From assembly GCF_021735925.1 (NCBI RefSeq), contig NZ_WMEA01000001.1, forward strand, positions 1,952,001-2,016,000: a stretch of 64,000 nt of DNA. Reading direction: 5' to 3'. Both the position numbers and the translations under genes were made by a program. The DNA comes from Loktanella sp. M215 (GTDB taxonomy: Bacteria; Pseudomonadota; Alphaproteobacteria; Rhodobacterales; Rhodobacteraceae). The notes beneath the pieces were generated by a model. The model had not been told where the DNA came from and made no database searches. It saw only the letters and a list, made by a program, of their open reading frames with translations. Shown one piece after another: positions 17,671-26,433 of this stretch. The number at the start of each line of letters is the position of its first letter. Within the stretch, counting starts at the first letter, position 1.

Positions 17671-17912
17671 GGGCAGTTCAAGGCGCCGACGGGTGCGGAT
17701 GCGGTTCTATCGGCGCTTCACCGGGACAAACGAATCGTCAAACGAAGGTATCCTGCGCAACGCCGCGTATCGGTGACCGTCCGCAGCCTTGCTGTCCCGC
17801 GCTGACGTCAGAATCGTGCGCGGGGCAATTCATGCGCGGATTTCCGCACAGTGTGTTAGCCTCATAGCAGTGCGTGATCATGCGTACTTTCCTGACCAAG
17901 ATCGGTTTTACG

Positions 17913-18263
17913 ATGCAAACTCCTACATGGACGAAACCCGGCCTTCTGGGCGCGGGTGTCGGCGCGATTGCGCTTGCGATACTTGGTTTCAACTGGGGCG
18001 GCTGGGTGACAGGCAGCACCGCGTCAGAAATGTCTGACACACTTGCGACAGCCGCCGTCGCGTCGGCTTTGACACCGTATTGCGTGCAATCTGCACAGAA
18101 CGATCCAACGTCGAAGACCGTGATGGCCGACATCGCGGATGCCAGCAGCTATCAACGGCGTGGCATCGTCGAGAAGGCGGGCTGGGCGACGCCGCTGGGG
18201 TCCGAAAACCCGGACCGCGCGCTGGCCGAGTCCTGCCTGACAGCCCTGACGCCGGACGCCTGA
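17913..18263 (+). CDS. Hypothetical protein with one N-terminal transmembrane segment
   Basis: 116 residues. After a short N-terminus, GLLGAGVGAIALAILGFNWGGW forms one hydrophobic helix. The rest (TASEMSDTLATAAVASALTPYCVQSAQ...) is alanine-rich with two cysteines about 50 residues apart. An upstream in-frame ATG at 17880 would add 11 residues; neither start has a clear Shine-Dalgarno. I do not recognise a function. A strong hairpin follows at 18270. Confidence 0.55.
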   Translation: MQTPTWTKPGLLGAGVGAIALAILGFNWGGWVTGSTASEMSDTLATAAVASALTPYCVQSAQNDPTSKTVMADIADASSYQRRGIVEKAGWATPLGSENPDRALAESCLTALTPDA

Positions 18264-18269
18264 AACACG

Positions 18270-18302
18270 AATGGCCGACAAACCAGTGGTTTGTCGGCCA
18301 TT
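18270..18302. terminator. Perfect 15-bp hairpin between convergent genes
   Basis: AATGGCCGACAAACC, a 3-nt loop and its exact complement GGTTTGTCGGCCATT. It lies 7 bp after the stop of the small membrane protein and 32 bp from the end of the convergent DJ-1-like gene. It fits a bidirectional terminator, although the U-tract is short. Confidence 0.7.
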
Positions 18303-18334
18303 GCTGACGCGCATCATGCGCGGTCGTGCCGCGA

Positions 18335-19009
18335 TCAGATCAGCGTCAGCAGACGTTTGGCGGCTTCTTCGGAGGACGCCGGGTTCTGGCCCGTGACGAT
18401 CTTGCCATCGGTCACGACGAACGACGCCCAATCGTCGCCCTTTTCATACTTTGCGCCATTGGCGATCAGCATGTCCTCGACAAGGAACGGCACGACGGCC
18501 GTCAGGCCCGCGCCCTCTTCCTCTGTATTGGTGAACCCGGTCACCGTGCGACCCGCGACCAGCGGCTTGCCGTCGGTCCCCTTAGTGTTCTTGAATACGG
18601 CAGGTGCGTGACAGACGGCGCCCAGCGGCGTCCCTGCAGCGGTGACGGTTTCGATCAGCGCGATGCTGTCGGCGTCTTCGGACAGATCCCACAGCGGACC
18701 GTGGCCACCGGGGTAGAAGACGGCGTCGAAACCGTCTGCATCGATCTCTGACAGTTTCGTCGTATGGGCCAGCAGTGTTTGCGCGTGATCGTCTTTCTTG
18801 AAACGGTCCGTTGCGGGGGTCTGGGCGTCTTCAGTATCCGACGAGGGATCGAGCGGCGGTTGCCCGCCCTTGGGCGAGGCCAGCGTGATGTCGGCACCGG
18901 CGTCCTTAAACACATAGTAGGGCGCGGCAAACTCTTCGAGCCAGAAGCCCGTTTTCTTGCCCGTATCGCCCAGCTTGTCATGCGAGGTGAGGATCATGAG
19001 AACTTTCAT
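18335..19009 (-). CDS. Type 1 glutamine amidotransferase-like (DJ-1/PfpI, Hsp31-like) protein
   Basis: 224 residues. The nucleophile elbow GAVCHAPAVF places C133 and H134, with E25 in GFWLEEFAAPYYVF, the triad layout of the class I GATase-like Hsp31/YhbO relatives. The length (~225) matches the stand-alone type 1 glutamine amidotransferase domain proteins. Members have glyoxalase III, deglycase or chaperone activity reported; which applies here is not visible. Confidence 0.88.
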   Translation of the reverse strand: MKVLMILTSHDKLGDTGKKTGFWLEEFAAPYYVFKDAGADITLASPKGGQPPLDPSSDTEDAQTPATDRFKKDDHAQTLLAHTTKLSEIDADGFDAVFYPGGHGPLWDLSEDADSIALIETVTAAGTPLGAVCHAPAVFKNTKGTDGKPLVAGRTVTGFTNTEEEGAGLTAVVPFLVEDMLIANGAKYEKGDDWASFVVTDGKIVTGQNPASSEEAAKRLLTLI

Positions 19010-19135
19010 GCGGTGTCCTTTCAGCGAAAACCAAAACGGACCGCGTGATCGCGGTCCGTGATATTGAGGTAACCGTGAAAGGGCAGGGCTGGTTCCCTGT
19101 CCCGTTCCGTCATGCGGGGCAGGGTGTGGCGCCGG

Positions 19136-19462
19136 TCAGCCGGCGTTCTGACGCTCGATGTAGGTGCGGTACTCTTCCGCTTCGCGCCGCGCATCGCGCA
19201 GACCGTCCATCGCAGCCCGCAGTTCCGCTTCGGTCTGGGACAACTGATTGGAAATTTCGGCCTCGCGCTGCTGCAGATAGGTGATCGCCTCGTCACGCGT
19301 CTCCTCGGCCTCGTGCAGGGCTTGGGCCATGCGGTCGAGTTCGCCGATTTCCGCCTTGGTCACGCGCGTCGCCCGGTTCACAAGCCAGCTCGCGAACCAG
19401 CCCATCACGAAAGCGGCAAAGAGGATGATCGCCGTGGCGACTATGAATTCAGTACGGTTCAC
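19136..19462 (-). CDS. Small membrane-anchored coiled-coil protein
   Basis: 108 residues: one N-terminal transmembrane helix (FIVATAIILFAAFVMGWFASWL), then a charged helix predicted to form a coiled coil (ELDRMAQALHEAEETRDEAITYLQQREAEIS...). It lies 18 bp downstream of the OmpA-family gene on the same strand, so it is probably co-transcribed and may work at the envelope with it. No known domain recognised. Confidence 0.7.
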   Translation of the reverse strand: MNRTEFIVATAIILFAAFVMGWFASWLVNRATRVTKAEIGELDRMAQALHEAEETRDEAITYLQQREAEISNQLSQTEAELRAAMDGLRDARREAEEYRTYIERQNAG

Positions 19463-19480
19463 GGCAATGTCCTGTTCTTG

Positions 19481-21373
19481 TTATTCGGTGGTCTCTGTCG
19501 CGGCGTCATCGGCTGCGGCGGGTTCGGTTGTCGTCTCGACCTCTTCCAGCGTGGTCGGATCCTCGACCGTCTGGATCAGCGAAAAGGCGATGCGGCGGTT
19601 GGCCTCGCGCCCCTCGGCGGTGTCGTTGTCGGCGATGGGGTCGGCCTCGCCATAACCCACGGAATCGAAGGTGCCGACCGACACGCGGCGGATGCGCAAG
19701 GCATTCAGCACGGCATCGGCACGGTTTTTCGACAGCTCTTGGTTCATGTCCTCGCCGCCTTGGCTGTCGGTGTAGCCGGCAATGCGCATCTGGATGTCCG
19801 GGCAGCGTTGGAGGATTTCGGCGATGTCGTCCAGCACAGGCTGGCTGTCCGACGTCAGGGTGGCAGAGCCGGGATCGAACAGGATCTTGCGCCCGTCGGT
19901 GACGTTGCCGATGTTGGCGATGCATTCCTCGGGCGTGGGCAGGCCGGCGATCGGGTCCAGTTCCTTGACGTAGGTGATGTCGAGGTCGGCCTCTGCCTCT
20001 GGCCCCAGTTTGTCGATCAACAGGTTGGTGACGATGGCGGGGGCCTTTGAATCGCCGGTGTTTCCCGTGACCGTGATCCGGTCCGGTGTGACGGTCACGG
20101 CCCCGTTGGACAATTGTGCCAGCGCCTCGATCCCGGCCAGGACGCGCACGTTCCAGTCCTGCGGCAGGTCCGCGACGACGCGGGTGCCCATCGTGACATT
20201 GGCTGCGCCGAACTTGGCGGCAGCATAGTTCTGCGCCGTTGTGTTTGACAGATCGTCCGTGACCCGGCCGCGCAACTGCACGGCACCTTCCGGGCTGCGG
20301 GTGGCCGAAAAGGTCGGCGGACCCTCGGCCGTTGCTTCGGCCTTGCGTGGCAGGTCCACAGTCAGGGCGTAGACGTCGGGCAGCGCATTTTCCAGAACGC
20401 CAGCCACGCGGTCAAAGGCGTCCTGATCGGTTTCCTCGGTGCCGACGAGTGTGACGTCCGTGTCGGCAATTGTCACGGTCCCGCCGCCGATGTCGGCCAC
20501 AGCCTTGATCGCCAGCGCCACGGCATTGCCCCACGTCCGCGATGGCACGCCAAGCGCCTCCACGCAGGTCGACCGCCCGGTAAAGCCCGCAGCGGCAGCG
20601 GCGGCCATGATCTTCTGTTCGGCCTCAGGGCTGTCCACGGCGCATGCGGCAAAGCGCGCGCCGTCCGCATCGATGGTGAAGCGCGTCGTGTACGGCGAGA
20701 TGACAGGGCGCGGTGCGGTAATCCGGACGGACCGCTTGACGCCGTCGGGCACATTGCGGGCCAAAGCCGTCTCGAAGCTGGATTTCTGCGCGGCGCTGTC
20801 GGCGATGGCGCTGATCGTCACCCGGTCAGAGCCGACCGAAATCTTGGACCGCGGCAACTGGTCCAGCGCGCGCAGGGCATAGGTCATCGCGTCGCGCCAA
20901 TGGGGCGGGATTGCATAATCCGCCGTTTCCAGCAGGTCCGTGACCGGCGCGCCCTTGGCGATCTCTTTCACCCGCGCATCAAGGGCCGCGCGGTCCGTCG
21001 CGGTGGGGATCAGGCCGATGATCGAAATGCCGCTGTCGCCGCGCAGGATCTCGACCGCGAACTCCGGTGCTTCGATGCTGGCGCTGTCGGCCACGGTCAT
21101 GTTGTCGATCACCCGGCTGGCATCCACGACGCGGCCCGCGGCCGAAATGGCACGGAACCGGCCTGCTTCGGTCGGGGCCTGTCCTTCGAGGATGACTTGC
21201 AGCCCGTCTCCCAGCACGCTGGCCCAAGACATGTCGCCGTCGACCAGATCCTCTTGCACGGACATGACGGACACGTCCTCGACCACGGCGACGGTGGCGC
21301 GGGCGGCGAACGTGCAGGCGACAGCGGCGATCAGAAAGACGCCGATGCGCGCGAACAGGTGTGACAGACGCAT
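19481..21373 (-). CDS. OmpA family protein with N-terminal BON-like repeats
   Basis: 630 residues. An N-terminal signal sequence/anchor (LFARIGVFLIAAVACTFAARA) precedes a long region of repeated ~70-residue alpha/beta units that look BON-like (for example VEILRGDSGISIIGLIP and FSATRSPEGAVQLRGRVTDD). The C-terminal OmpA domain binds peptidoglycan: KILFDPGSATLTSDSQPVLDDIA, RIAGYTDSQGGEDMNQELSKNRADAV, GYGEADPIADNDTAEGREANRRI. An acidic tail ends the protein. Expected in the periplasm, linked to the cell wall. Next gene: the 108-residue coiled-coil protein. Confidence 0.85.
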   Translation of the reverse strand: MRLSHLFARIGVFLIAAVACTFAARATVAVVEDVSVMSVQEDLVDGDMSWASVLGDGLQVILEGQAPTEAGRFRAISAAGRVVDASRVIDNMTVADSASIEAPEFAVEILRGDSGISIIGLIPTATDRAALDARVKEIAKGAPVTDLLETADYAIPPHWRDAMTYALRALDQLPRSKISVGSDRVTISAIADSAAQKSSFETALARNVPDGVKRSVRITAPRPVISPYTTRFTIDADGARFAACAVDSPEAEQKIMAAAAAAGFTGRSTCVEALGVPSRTWGNAVALAIKAVADIGGGTVTIADTDVTLVGTEETDQDAFDRVAGVLENALPDVYALTVDLPRKAEATAEGPPTFSATRSPEGAVQLRGRVTDDLSNTTAQNYAAAKFGAANVTMGTRVVADLPQDWNVRVLAGIEALAQLSNGAVTVTPDRITVTGNTGDSKAPAIVTNLLIDKLGPEAEADLDITYVKELDPIAGLPTPEECIANIGNVTDGRKILFDPGSATLTSDSQPVLDDIAEILQRCPDIQMRIAGYTDSQGGEDMNQELSKNRADAVLNALRIRRVSVGTFDSVGYGEADPIADNDTAEGREANRRIAFSLIQTVEDPTTLEEVETTTEPAAADDAATETTE

Positions 21374-21442
21374 GGGGCGGAATCCTCGGACTGGGTCTGG
21401 CGGTTAACTAAGCGGCGCTGCGGGGCGTGGCAATCAAAGGCG

Positions 21443-22429
21443 TCACAACAGCAGCGCACAGGCGAAAAACGGCAGGGGCAGCAGGCCAGCATCGCGGTTC
21501 GACCGGAACAGGCGCAGCAGGACAGCACTGTCGTCTGGCATGAATCGGGTCAGCTGCCAGGTCAGGTGCCAGGCCAGCGCCCAAGGTCCCAGCAATGCCA
21601 CCAACAAGGACGGCAGCGACCGGTCGATGCAGGCCCCGACCACGGCGACCGTCACCAGCGCCAGTGTCCCGACAAGAAAGCCGCGCAACCAGCGCGGGCT
21701 GTTCCCGCCAAACAGGCGCGCTGTGGACTTGACGCCGATCAGGGCGTCGTCTTCCGTGTCCTGATGGGCGTAGATCGTGTCGTAGAACAGCGTCCAGCTG
21801 ATCCCGCCGATATAAAGCACGACCGCGGGCCACCCGAGCGATCCGGTGTGTGCTGTCCACAGCAGCAGCGCGCCCCAGTTGAACGCAAGGCCCAGAAAGA
21901 CCTGTGGCCACCATGTGAACCGCTTGGCGAAGGGATAGACCGCGACCGGGATCAGCGCGGCAAAGCCTAATGCGATGGCGGCCAGCGGAAAGGTCAGCAG
22001 GATCCCAAAGGCCACGCCGCACTGCACGATCATCCACGCCAGCGCCTGTTTCACGCTGACCTGACCCGATGGAATGGGGCGCGACCGCGTGCGCGCGACG
22101 CTGCCGTCGATATGCCGGTCGGTGATGTCGTTCCAGGTGCAGCCCGCGCCCCGCATCAGGGCGGCCCCCACGGCGGAGCCTGCAATGAGCCAGACGTCGA
22201 ACCAGCTAAAGCTGTCGGTCGCCAGAGCCGCGAGCGCCACGGCCCACCAGCAGGGCAGCAGCAGCAGCCACGTCCCGATCGGCCGGTCGAGGCGCGACAG
22301 GCGCAGGTAGGGTTGCCACGACGACGGTGCGCGGGTGTCGACCCAGTTGCCGGCGGAATCGGCGACCTGTCCTTTCGGGGACGCGCCTTTCGGAGATGGG
22401 GCCTCTGGCATCCCGGTGGTCTGGGTCAT
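21443..22429 (-). CDS. ubiA: 4-hydroxybenzoate octaprenyltransferase UbiA
   Basis: 328 residues with about nine hydrophobic helices. The first aspartate-rich motif is GAGCTWNDITDRHIDGSVARTRSRP and the second DTIYAHQDTEDDALIGVKSTA; both bind prenyl diphosphate via Mg. It prenylates 4-hydroxybenzoate in ubiquinone synthesis at the inner membrane. The ~35-residue N-terminal extension contains a PSPKGASPKG repeat. Divergent from rsmE with only 11 bp between starts. Confidence 0.92.
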   Translation of the reverse strand: MTQTTGMPEAPSPKGASPKGQVADSAGNWVDTRAPSSWQPYLRLSRLDRPIGTWLLLLPCWWAVALAALATDSFSWFDVWLIAGSAVGAALMRGAGCTWNDITDRHIDGSVARTRSRPIPSGQVSVKQALAWMIVQCGVAFGILLTFPLAAIALGFAALIPVAVYPFAKRFTWWPQVFLGLAFNWGALLLWTAHTGSLGWPAVVLYIGGISWTLFYDTIYAHQDTEDDALIGVKSTARLFGGNSPRWLRGFLVGTLALVTVAVVGACIDRSLPSLLVALLGPWALAWHLTWQLTRFMPDDSAVLLRLFRSNRDAGLLPLPFFACALLL

Positions 22430-22440
22430 ATGTCTGGTCC

Positions 22441-23157
22441 ATGGCTTCCAAAGTTCGCCTTTTTGTAGAGCACCCCTTGGGGGAAGGGCAAACGGTTCCG
22501 CTGGATCGGGATCGGGCGCTGTATCTCTTTGCCGTGATGCGGCTGGGTGTCGGCGACGTGCTGACCCTGATCAACGGCCGTGACGGGGCCTGGGATGCGA
22601 CAGTGATCGAAGGGTCCAAGCGGGGCGGTGTCTTGCGCGCGGATCGCCGGACGGCCCCCCAGATCGCGCCGCCGGACCTGTGGCTGATGTTCGCGCCGAT
22701 CAAGAAGGTGCGCACGGATTTCATCGTGGAAAAGGCGGTGGAACTGGGTGTCGCGCGCATCCTGCCGATCGTGACGGATCACACGAACGAAAAGGCGCGG
22801 CAGGACAAGTTGCAGGCCCACGCGGTCGAAGCGGCAGAGCAATGCGGCGGCACCTTCGTGCCACAGGTGGCAGAGGTCGCGCGCCTGTCGGCCGTGCTGG
22901 ACGGCTGGGACGACCGCCGGATCCTGTTCTGCGACGAGGGTCTGGCAGGGACTGCGGCGCAACTGGACGCGCTGACTCCCGGGCCGTGGGCCGTGCTGAT
23001 CGGTCCCGAGGGCGGGTTTTCTGCCGATGAGCGCGCCCGATTGCACGCCATGCCGCAGGCGCAGGCCGTCAGCCTTGGCCCACGGATCCTGCGGGCGGAC
23101 ACGGCCGCGGTTGCGGCGCTGACGCTGTGGCAGGCGCGCCTTGGGGATTGGCGATGA
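22441..23157 (+). CDS. rsmE: 16S rRNA (uracil-1498-N3)-methyltransferase RsmE
   Basis: 238 residues from the ATG at 22441. The N-terminal PUA-like part (VRLFVEHPLGEGQTVPL, HYLFAVMRLG-type motif as ALYLFAVMRLGVGD) precedes the SPOUT knot: KKVRTDFIVEKAVELGVARILP, IGPEGGFSADE and SLGPRILRADTAAVAAL, all standard RsmE signatures. It methylates U1498 of 16S rRNA. Longer in-frame starts upstream lie inside ubiA and are rejected. Confidence 0.93.
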   Translation: MASKVRLFVEHPLGEGQTVPLDRDRALYLFAVMRLGVGDVLTLINGRDGAWDATVIEGSKRGGVLRADRRTAPQIAPPDLWLMFAPIKKVRTDFIVEKAVELGVARILPIVTDHTNEKARQDKLQAHAVEAAEQCGGTFVPQVAEVARLSAVLDGWDDRRILFCDEGLAGTAAQLDALTPGPWAVLIGPEGGFSADERARLHAMPQAQAVSLGPRILRADTAAVAALTLWQARLGDWR

Positions 23158-23221
23158 CTGTTTCCAAAGTGTTGTTTTTAGACAATCCATGGGAGGCGCC
23201 CCGGACTGGCGACGGGCGATC

Positions 23222-24052
23222 ATGATGTGGCGAGTGACGGCGGACAATCTGCCGGCGGTGCGCGCGCGGCTGGAGGTATCGCCGCATCTTGCGATGTTCC
23301 CGCTCGGCAATCTTGACCGATACGGTCTGGACGGCGATGCACCACGTGCGCCGATGCTATGGTCCGATGGGGCCGCAGTGCTGTGCGTCACGCGCGAGGG
23401 GATGGTGATGCCGTTCGGCCCGCCTGACAGTGCTGCAGCGATGGCCCGCGTGCTGGCAGGGCGCAGGGTCCGTGGAATCATCGGCGGGCGGGATATTGCC
23501 CGCGCGGTGCAACGCGCCGCCAGCCTCTGTGACGCCCCGGCCAAGATGGATGAGGACGAGCCGCAATTTCTGTTGTCGCTCGACGCCTTGCGCGTCCCCG
23601 CCGGGGCAGGTGACCTGATCCCGCTGGCAGATGCACCACGGCCGATGATGGAATCGTGGCGTGTCGCCTACGACGTCGAGGCGCTGGGCGACACCGAAGC
23701 GGCAGCCTTGGCGCGGGGCAGCGCGATCCTTGATGCCTATCTGGAGGCTGACAGCCACCGGGTGCTGCTGGTCGACGACCAGCCTGTGGCGATGACCGGT
23801 TTCAACACGGTGCAGCCGGCCATCGTGCAGGTTGGCGGCGTCTTTACGCCACCTGCGCTGCGCGGGCGCGGCTATGCCCGGCGCGCGGTCGCGCTGCATC
23901 TGGCGCAGGCGCGTGCGACTGGGGTCGCGCGGGCAACGCTTTTCGCCTCGGGGGCTGCGGCGGTCCGGGCCTATGCGGCGATCGGGTTCGCGCAGGTGGG
24001 GGACTGGACCCTGTTGCTGTTCAAGGATGACGGGGTGACGGTTGGTGGCTGA
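23222..24052 (+). CDS. GNAT family acetyltransferase (two-lobed)
   Basis: 276 residues from the double ATG at 23222/23225; an ATG at 23189 is also in frame. The C-terminal half has the acetyl-CoA motif VFTPPALRGRGYARRAVALHLAQA and VRAYAAIGFAQVGDW. The N-terminal half is a degenerate GNAT-like lobe (HLAMFPLGNLDRYGL). Substrate unknown. It overlaps the next gene by 8 bp; rsmE, this gene and the next form a plus-strand run leading to gshA. Confidence 0.75.
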   Translation: MMWRVTADNLPAVRARLEVSPHLAMFPLGNLDRYGLDGDAPRAPMLWSDGAAVLCVTREGMVMPFGPPDSAAAMARVLAGRRVRGIIGGRDIARAVQRAASLCDAPAKMDEDEPQFLLSLDALRVPAGAGDLIPLADAPRPMMESWRVAYDVEALGDTEAAALARGSAILDAYLEADSHRVLLVDDQPVAMTGFNTVQPAIVQVGGVFTPPALRGRGYARRAVALHLAQARATGVARATLFASGAAAVRAYAAIGFAQVGDWTLLLFKDDGVTVGG

Positions 24053-24563
24053 TTTTCTGAGACCGGAAGCACGTGCGACCCTTTGGCGCTGGCGCGAGGT
24101 TCTGGCAGCGGGCGCCCTGGAGGCGCTTGGCCTGTGGTGGGCGATCGAGAGCATGGGAATCGTCCGCTGGCTGGGGGTCACGCTGGTCCTGATCGCGACC
24201 GGCCTCGGCTTTGCCGGGGTCCAGCGCGCGCGGTTCCGTCAGGACGGGCAGGGGCCGGGGATCGTGATGCTGGACGAACGCAGGCTGGTCTACATGGGGC
24301 CGCTCACGGGTGGCGCGATGGACGTGGCGGACATGACACGGTTGGAACTGGAACCTGCCGCACTTCCCGCACCGCACTGGGTCATGACCGGCATCGGCGG
24401 GCAGACTTTGGCCATCCCCGTGAATGCAGAAGGGGCAGAGGCGCTGTTCGATGTCTTTGCCGCCTTGCCCGGCATTCGCAGCAATCAGATGCTGGATGTG
24501 CTGGAACGCACACCGGGTGCGCGGGTGACGGTCTGGGAAAAGACGCGGACCCTCTTGCATTGA
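24045..24563 (+). CDS. Conserved hypothetical membrane protein
   Basis: 172 residues from the GTG at 24045; a TTG one codon earlier is the alternative. Two hydrophobic helices (AGALEALGLWWAIESMGIV and WLGVTLVLIATGLGFAGV) are followed by a ~110-residue soluble beta-rich part with LDERRLVYMGPLTGGAMDVADM. The start lies inside the end of the GNAT gene, indicating coupling. Function not recognised. Confidence 0.7.
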   Translation: MADFLRPEARATLWRWREVLAAGALEALGLWWAIESMGIVRWLGVTLVLIATGLGFAGVQRARFRQDGQGPGIVMLDERRLVYMGPLTGGAMDVADMTRLELEPAALPAPHWVMTGIGGQTLAIPVNAEGAEALFDVFAALPGIRSNQMLDVLERTPGARVTVWEKTRTLLH

Positions 24564-24623
24564 CGACGGGTGTGGGTCACGCCAGATAGACGCGTGTAAT
24601 CTGTCGTTGCAAGAGGCTGCCCC

Positions 24624-25994
24624 ATGTCCATTCCCCAAACCGGTGGCGGCCCCATCGAGAGCCATGACCAACTGGCCGAGATGCTGTCAAAGGGCTGCAA
24701 GCCCAAGGACAAATGGCGGATCGGGACCGAGCACGAGAAGTTCGGCTACATCAAGGCGACCCATCTGCCGCTGCCCTACGAGGGCGACGTCGGCATCAAG
24801 GCGATGCTGGACGGCATGGCCCAGCGATTCGGGTGGGACCGGGTCGAAGAGGGCGGCAAGATCATCGGCCTGACCAAGGATGGCGCGAACGTCTCCCTTG
24901 AACCTGGCGGCCAGCTGGAACTCTCCGGCGCGCCGCTGGAGACGATCCACCAGACGTGTGACGAGGTGAACGATCACCTTGCAGAGGTGAAGGAGATCGC
25001 CGACGAGATGGGGGCGGGGTTCATCGGGCTGGGCGCTGCGCCTGAATGGACGCACGAGCAGATGCCGCTGATGCCCAAGGGCCGTTACAAGCTGATGGAC
25101 GCCTATATGGGCACTGTCGGCACGCATGGCACGCAGATGATGCGCCGGACCTGCACCGTGCAGGTCAACCTCGATTTCAGTTCCGAAGCCGATATGGTGC
25201 AGAAGTTGCGGGTCGCCATCGCCCTGCAGCCGGTGGCAACGGCGCTTTTCGCCAACTCGCCCTTTTTCGAGGGTAAGCCGAACGGCCACAAATCGTGGCG
25301 CAGCCGGGTGTGGCGCGGCCTCGACAATTCGCGCACCGGCATGCTGCCCTGGGTCTTCGAAGATGGCATGGGGTTCGAGCGCTGGGTGGACTGGGTCCTC
25401 GATGTGCCGATGTATTTCGTCTACCGCGACGGGAAATACATCGACGCGCTGGGCCAGTCGTTCCGCGACTTTCTGAAAGGCGAATTGCCCGCACTGCCGG
25501 GTGAAAAGCCCCTGCTGTCCGACTGGGCCGACCATCTGACGACGGTCTTCCCCGAAGCGCGGATCAAGCAGTTCATCGAAATGCGCGGCGCCGACGGTGG
25601 CCCGTGGCGCAGGCTTTGTGCGCTGCCCGCGTTCTGGGTCGGTCTGACCTACGATCAGGGTGCGCTCGATGCGGCATGGGACCTGTGCAAGGACTGGACC
25701 GCGGAACAGCGGCAGGCGCTGCTGGTCGCGTCCTCGGTCGACGGCTTGCAGGCGAAGGTCGACGGTATCGACATGCATGATCTGGCCCGCGCTTGCGTCA
25801 ACATTGCCCATGGCGGGCTCAAGGCGCGGGCAAAGCCCGGTGCCGGAGGCCTCGTGGCCGATGAGACGCATTTCCTGAACGCCCTTCAAGAAAGCATCGA
25901 AAGCGGGCAGGTGCCGGCGGACGAATTGTTGGCGAAATACCACGGCGAGTGGCACGGCGATCTGAGCCGCATCTATCCGGAATACTCTTACTGA
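24624..25994 (+). CDS. gshA: Glutamate-cysteine ligase (plant/alphaproteobacterial type)
   Basis: 456 residues. WRIGTEHEKFGY, VSLEPGGQLELSGAPL, TCTVQVNLDFSSEADM, ANSPFFEGKPNGHKSWRSRVW and MRGADGGPWRRLCALPAFWVG are the signatures of the GCS2 family found in plants and alphaproteobacteria. It joins glutamate and cysteine with ATP, the first step of glutathione synthesis. Plant enzymes are redox-controlled by disulfides; the equivalent cysteines were not checked here. A 13-bp hairpin follows at 26011. Confidence 0.95.
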   Translation: MSIPQTGGGPIESHDQLAEMLSKGCKPKDKWRIGTEHEKFGYIKATHLPLPYEGDVGIKAMLDGMAQRFGWDRVEEGGKIIGLTKDGANVSLEPGGQLELSGAPLETIHQTCDEVNDHLAEVKEIADEMGAGFIGLGAAPEWTHEQMPLMPKGRYKLMDAYMGTVGTHGTQMMRRTCTVQVNLDFSSEADMVQKLRVAIALQPVATALFANSPFFEGKPNGHKSWRSRVWRGLDNSRTGMLPWVFEDGMGFERWVDWVLDVPMYFVYRDGKYIDALGQSFRDFLKGELPALPGEKPLLSDWADHLTTVFPEARIKQFIEMRGADGGPWRRLCALPAFWVGLTYDQGALDAAWDLCKDWTAEQRQALLVASSVDGLQAKVDGIDMHDLARACVNIAHGGLKARAKPGAGGLVADETHFLNALQESIESGQVPADELLAKYHGEWHGDLSRIYPEYSY

Positions 25995-26010
25995 GGACCA
26001 TCAGCGACCG

Positions 26011-26053
26011 CTCCGCTGCGGTGGCCTTCCGTCCGGACCGCACCGCAGCGGAG
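26011..26053. terminator. Hairpin after gshA (convergent with the ArsR-type gene)
   Basis: CTCCGCTGCGGTG (26011-26023) pairs exactly with CACCGCAGCGGAG (26041-26053) around a 17-nt loop. It sits between the convergent ends of gshA and the ArsR-family gene. Confidence 0.6.
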
Positions 26054-26082
26054 AGCGTTAAAAGCGGTGGTCTGCAGCGATA

Positions 26083-26433
26083 TCAATCCCTGCCGCAGAA
26101 CAGGTCATAGACAAGGTCGATGATCCGGCGGGACCGATCATCCGCAAGGCTGTAATAAATGGCCTTGCCGTCACGACGGGGGACGACGAATCCTTCAAGC
26201 CTTAGGCGAGAGAGTTGCTGCGAAACTGCGGCCTGTCTGGCAGACAGCAGGTTATCCAACTCGGTCACCGACTTCTCGCCGCTCGCAAGATGGCACAGGA
26301 TCATCAGCCGCCCTTCGTGACTAATGGCCTTGAGGAAGTTTGCCGCCTCTGTCGCATTCGTCGTCATCTTGTCGAGATTTTTTGCACGACTATCGTCATC
26401 GATGATCGCAATGCCCACGGACCCGCCCATCAT
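26083..26433 (-). CDS. ArsR-family repressor of the SqrR/BigR persulfide-sensing type
   Basis: 116 residues with a winged helix: LKAISHEGRLMILCHLASGEKSVTEL, LLSARQAAVSQQLSRLRLEGFVVPRRDGKAIYYSL. Two cysteines, C47 (MILCHLA) and C113 (DLFCGRD), are 66 residues apart, exactly the spacing of the dithiol pair in SqrR/BigR (C41/C107) that closes through polysulfide links on H2S/persulfide exposure. It is therefore probably a sulfide-responsive repressor. No sqr or rhodanese target lies adjacent; the upstream region (26434-27001) holds no intact gene. An alternative start at 26367 would shorten it by 22 residues, but the cysteine numbering favours the longer form. Confidence 0.85.
   Translation of the reverse strand: MMGGSVGIAIIDDDSRAKNLDKMTTNATEAANFLKAISHEGRLMILCHLASGEKSVTELDNLLSARQAAVSQQLSRLRLEGFVVPRRDGKAIYYSLADDRSRRIIDLVYDLFCGRD

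Noticed and set aside
19112..20050. Long plus-strand frame opposite the OmpA-family gene
   Set aside because: Arg/Gly/His-rich composition typical of an antisense frame in high-GC DNA; the minus strand has a signal peptide and OmpA motifs.
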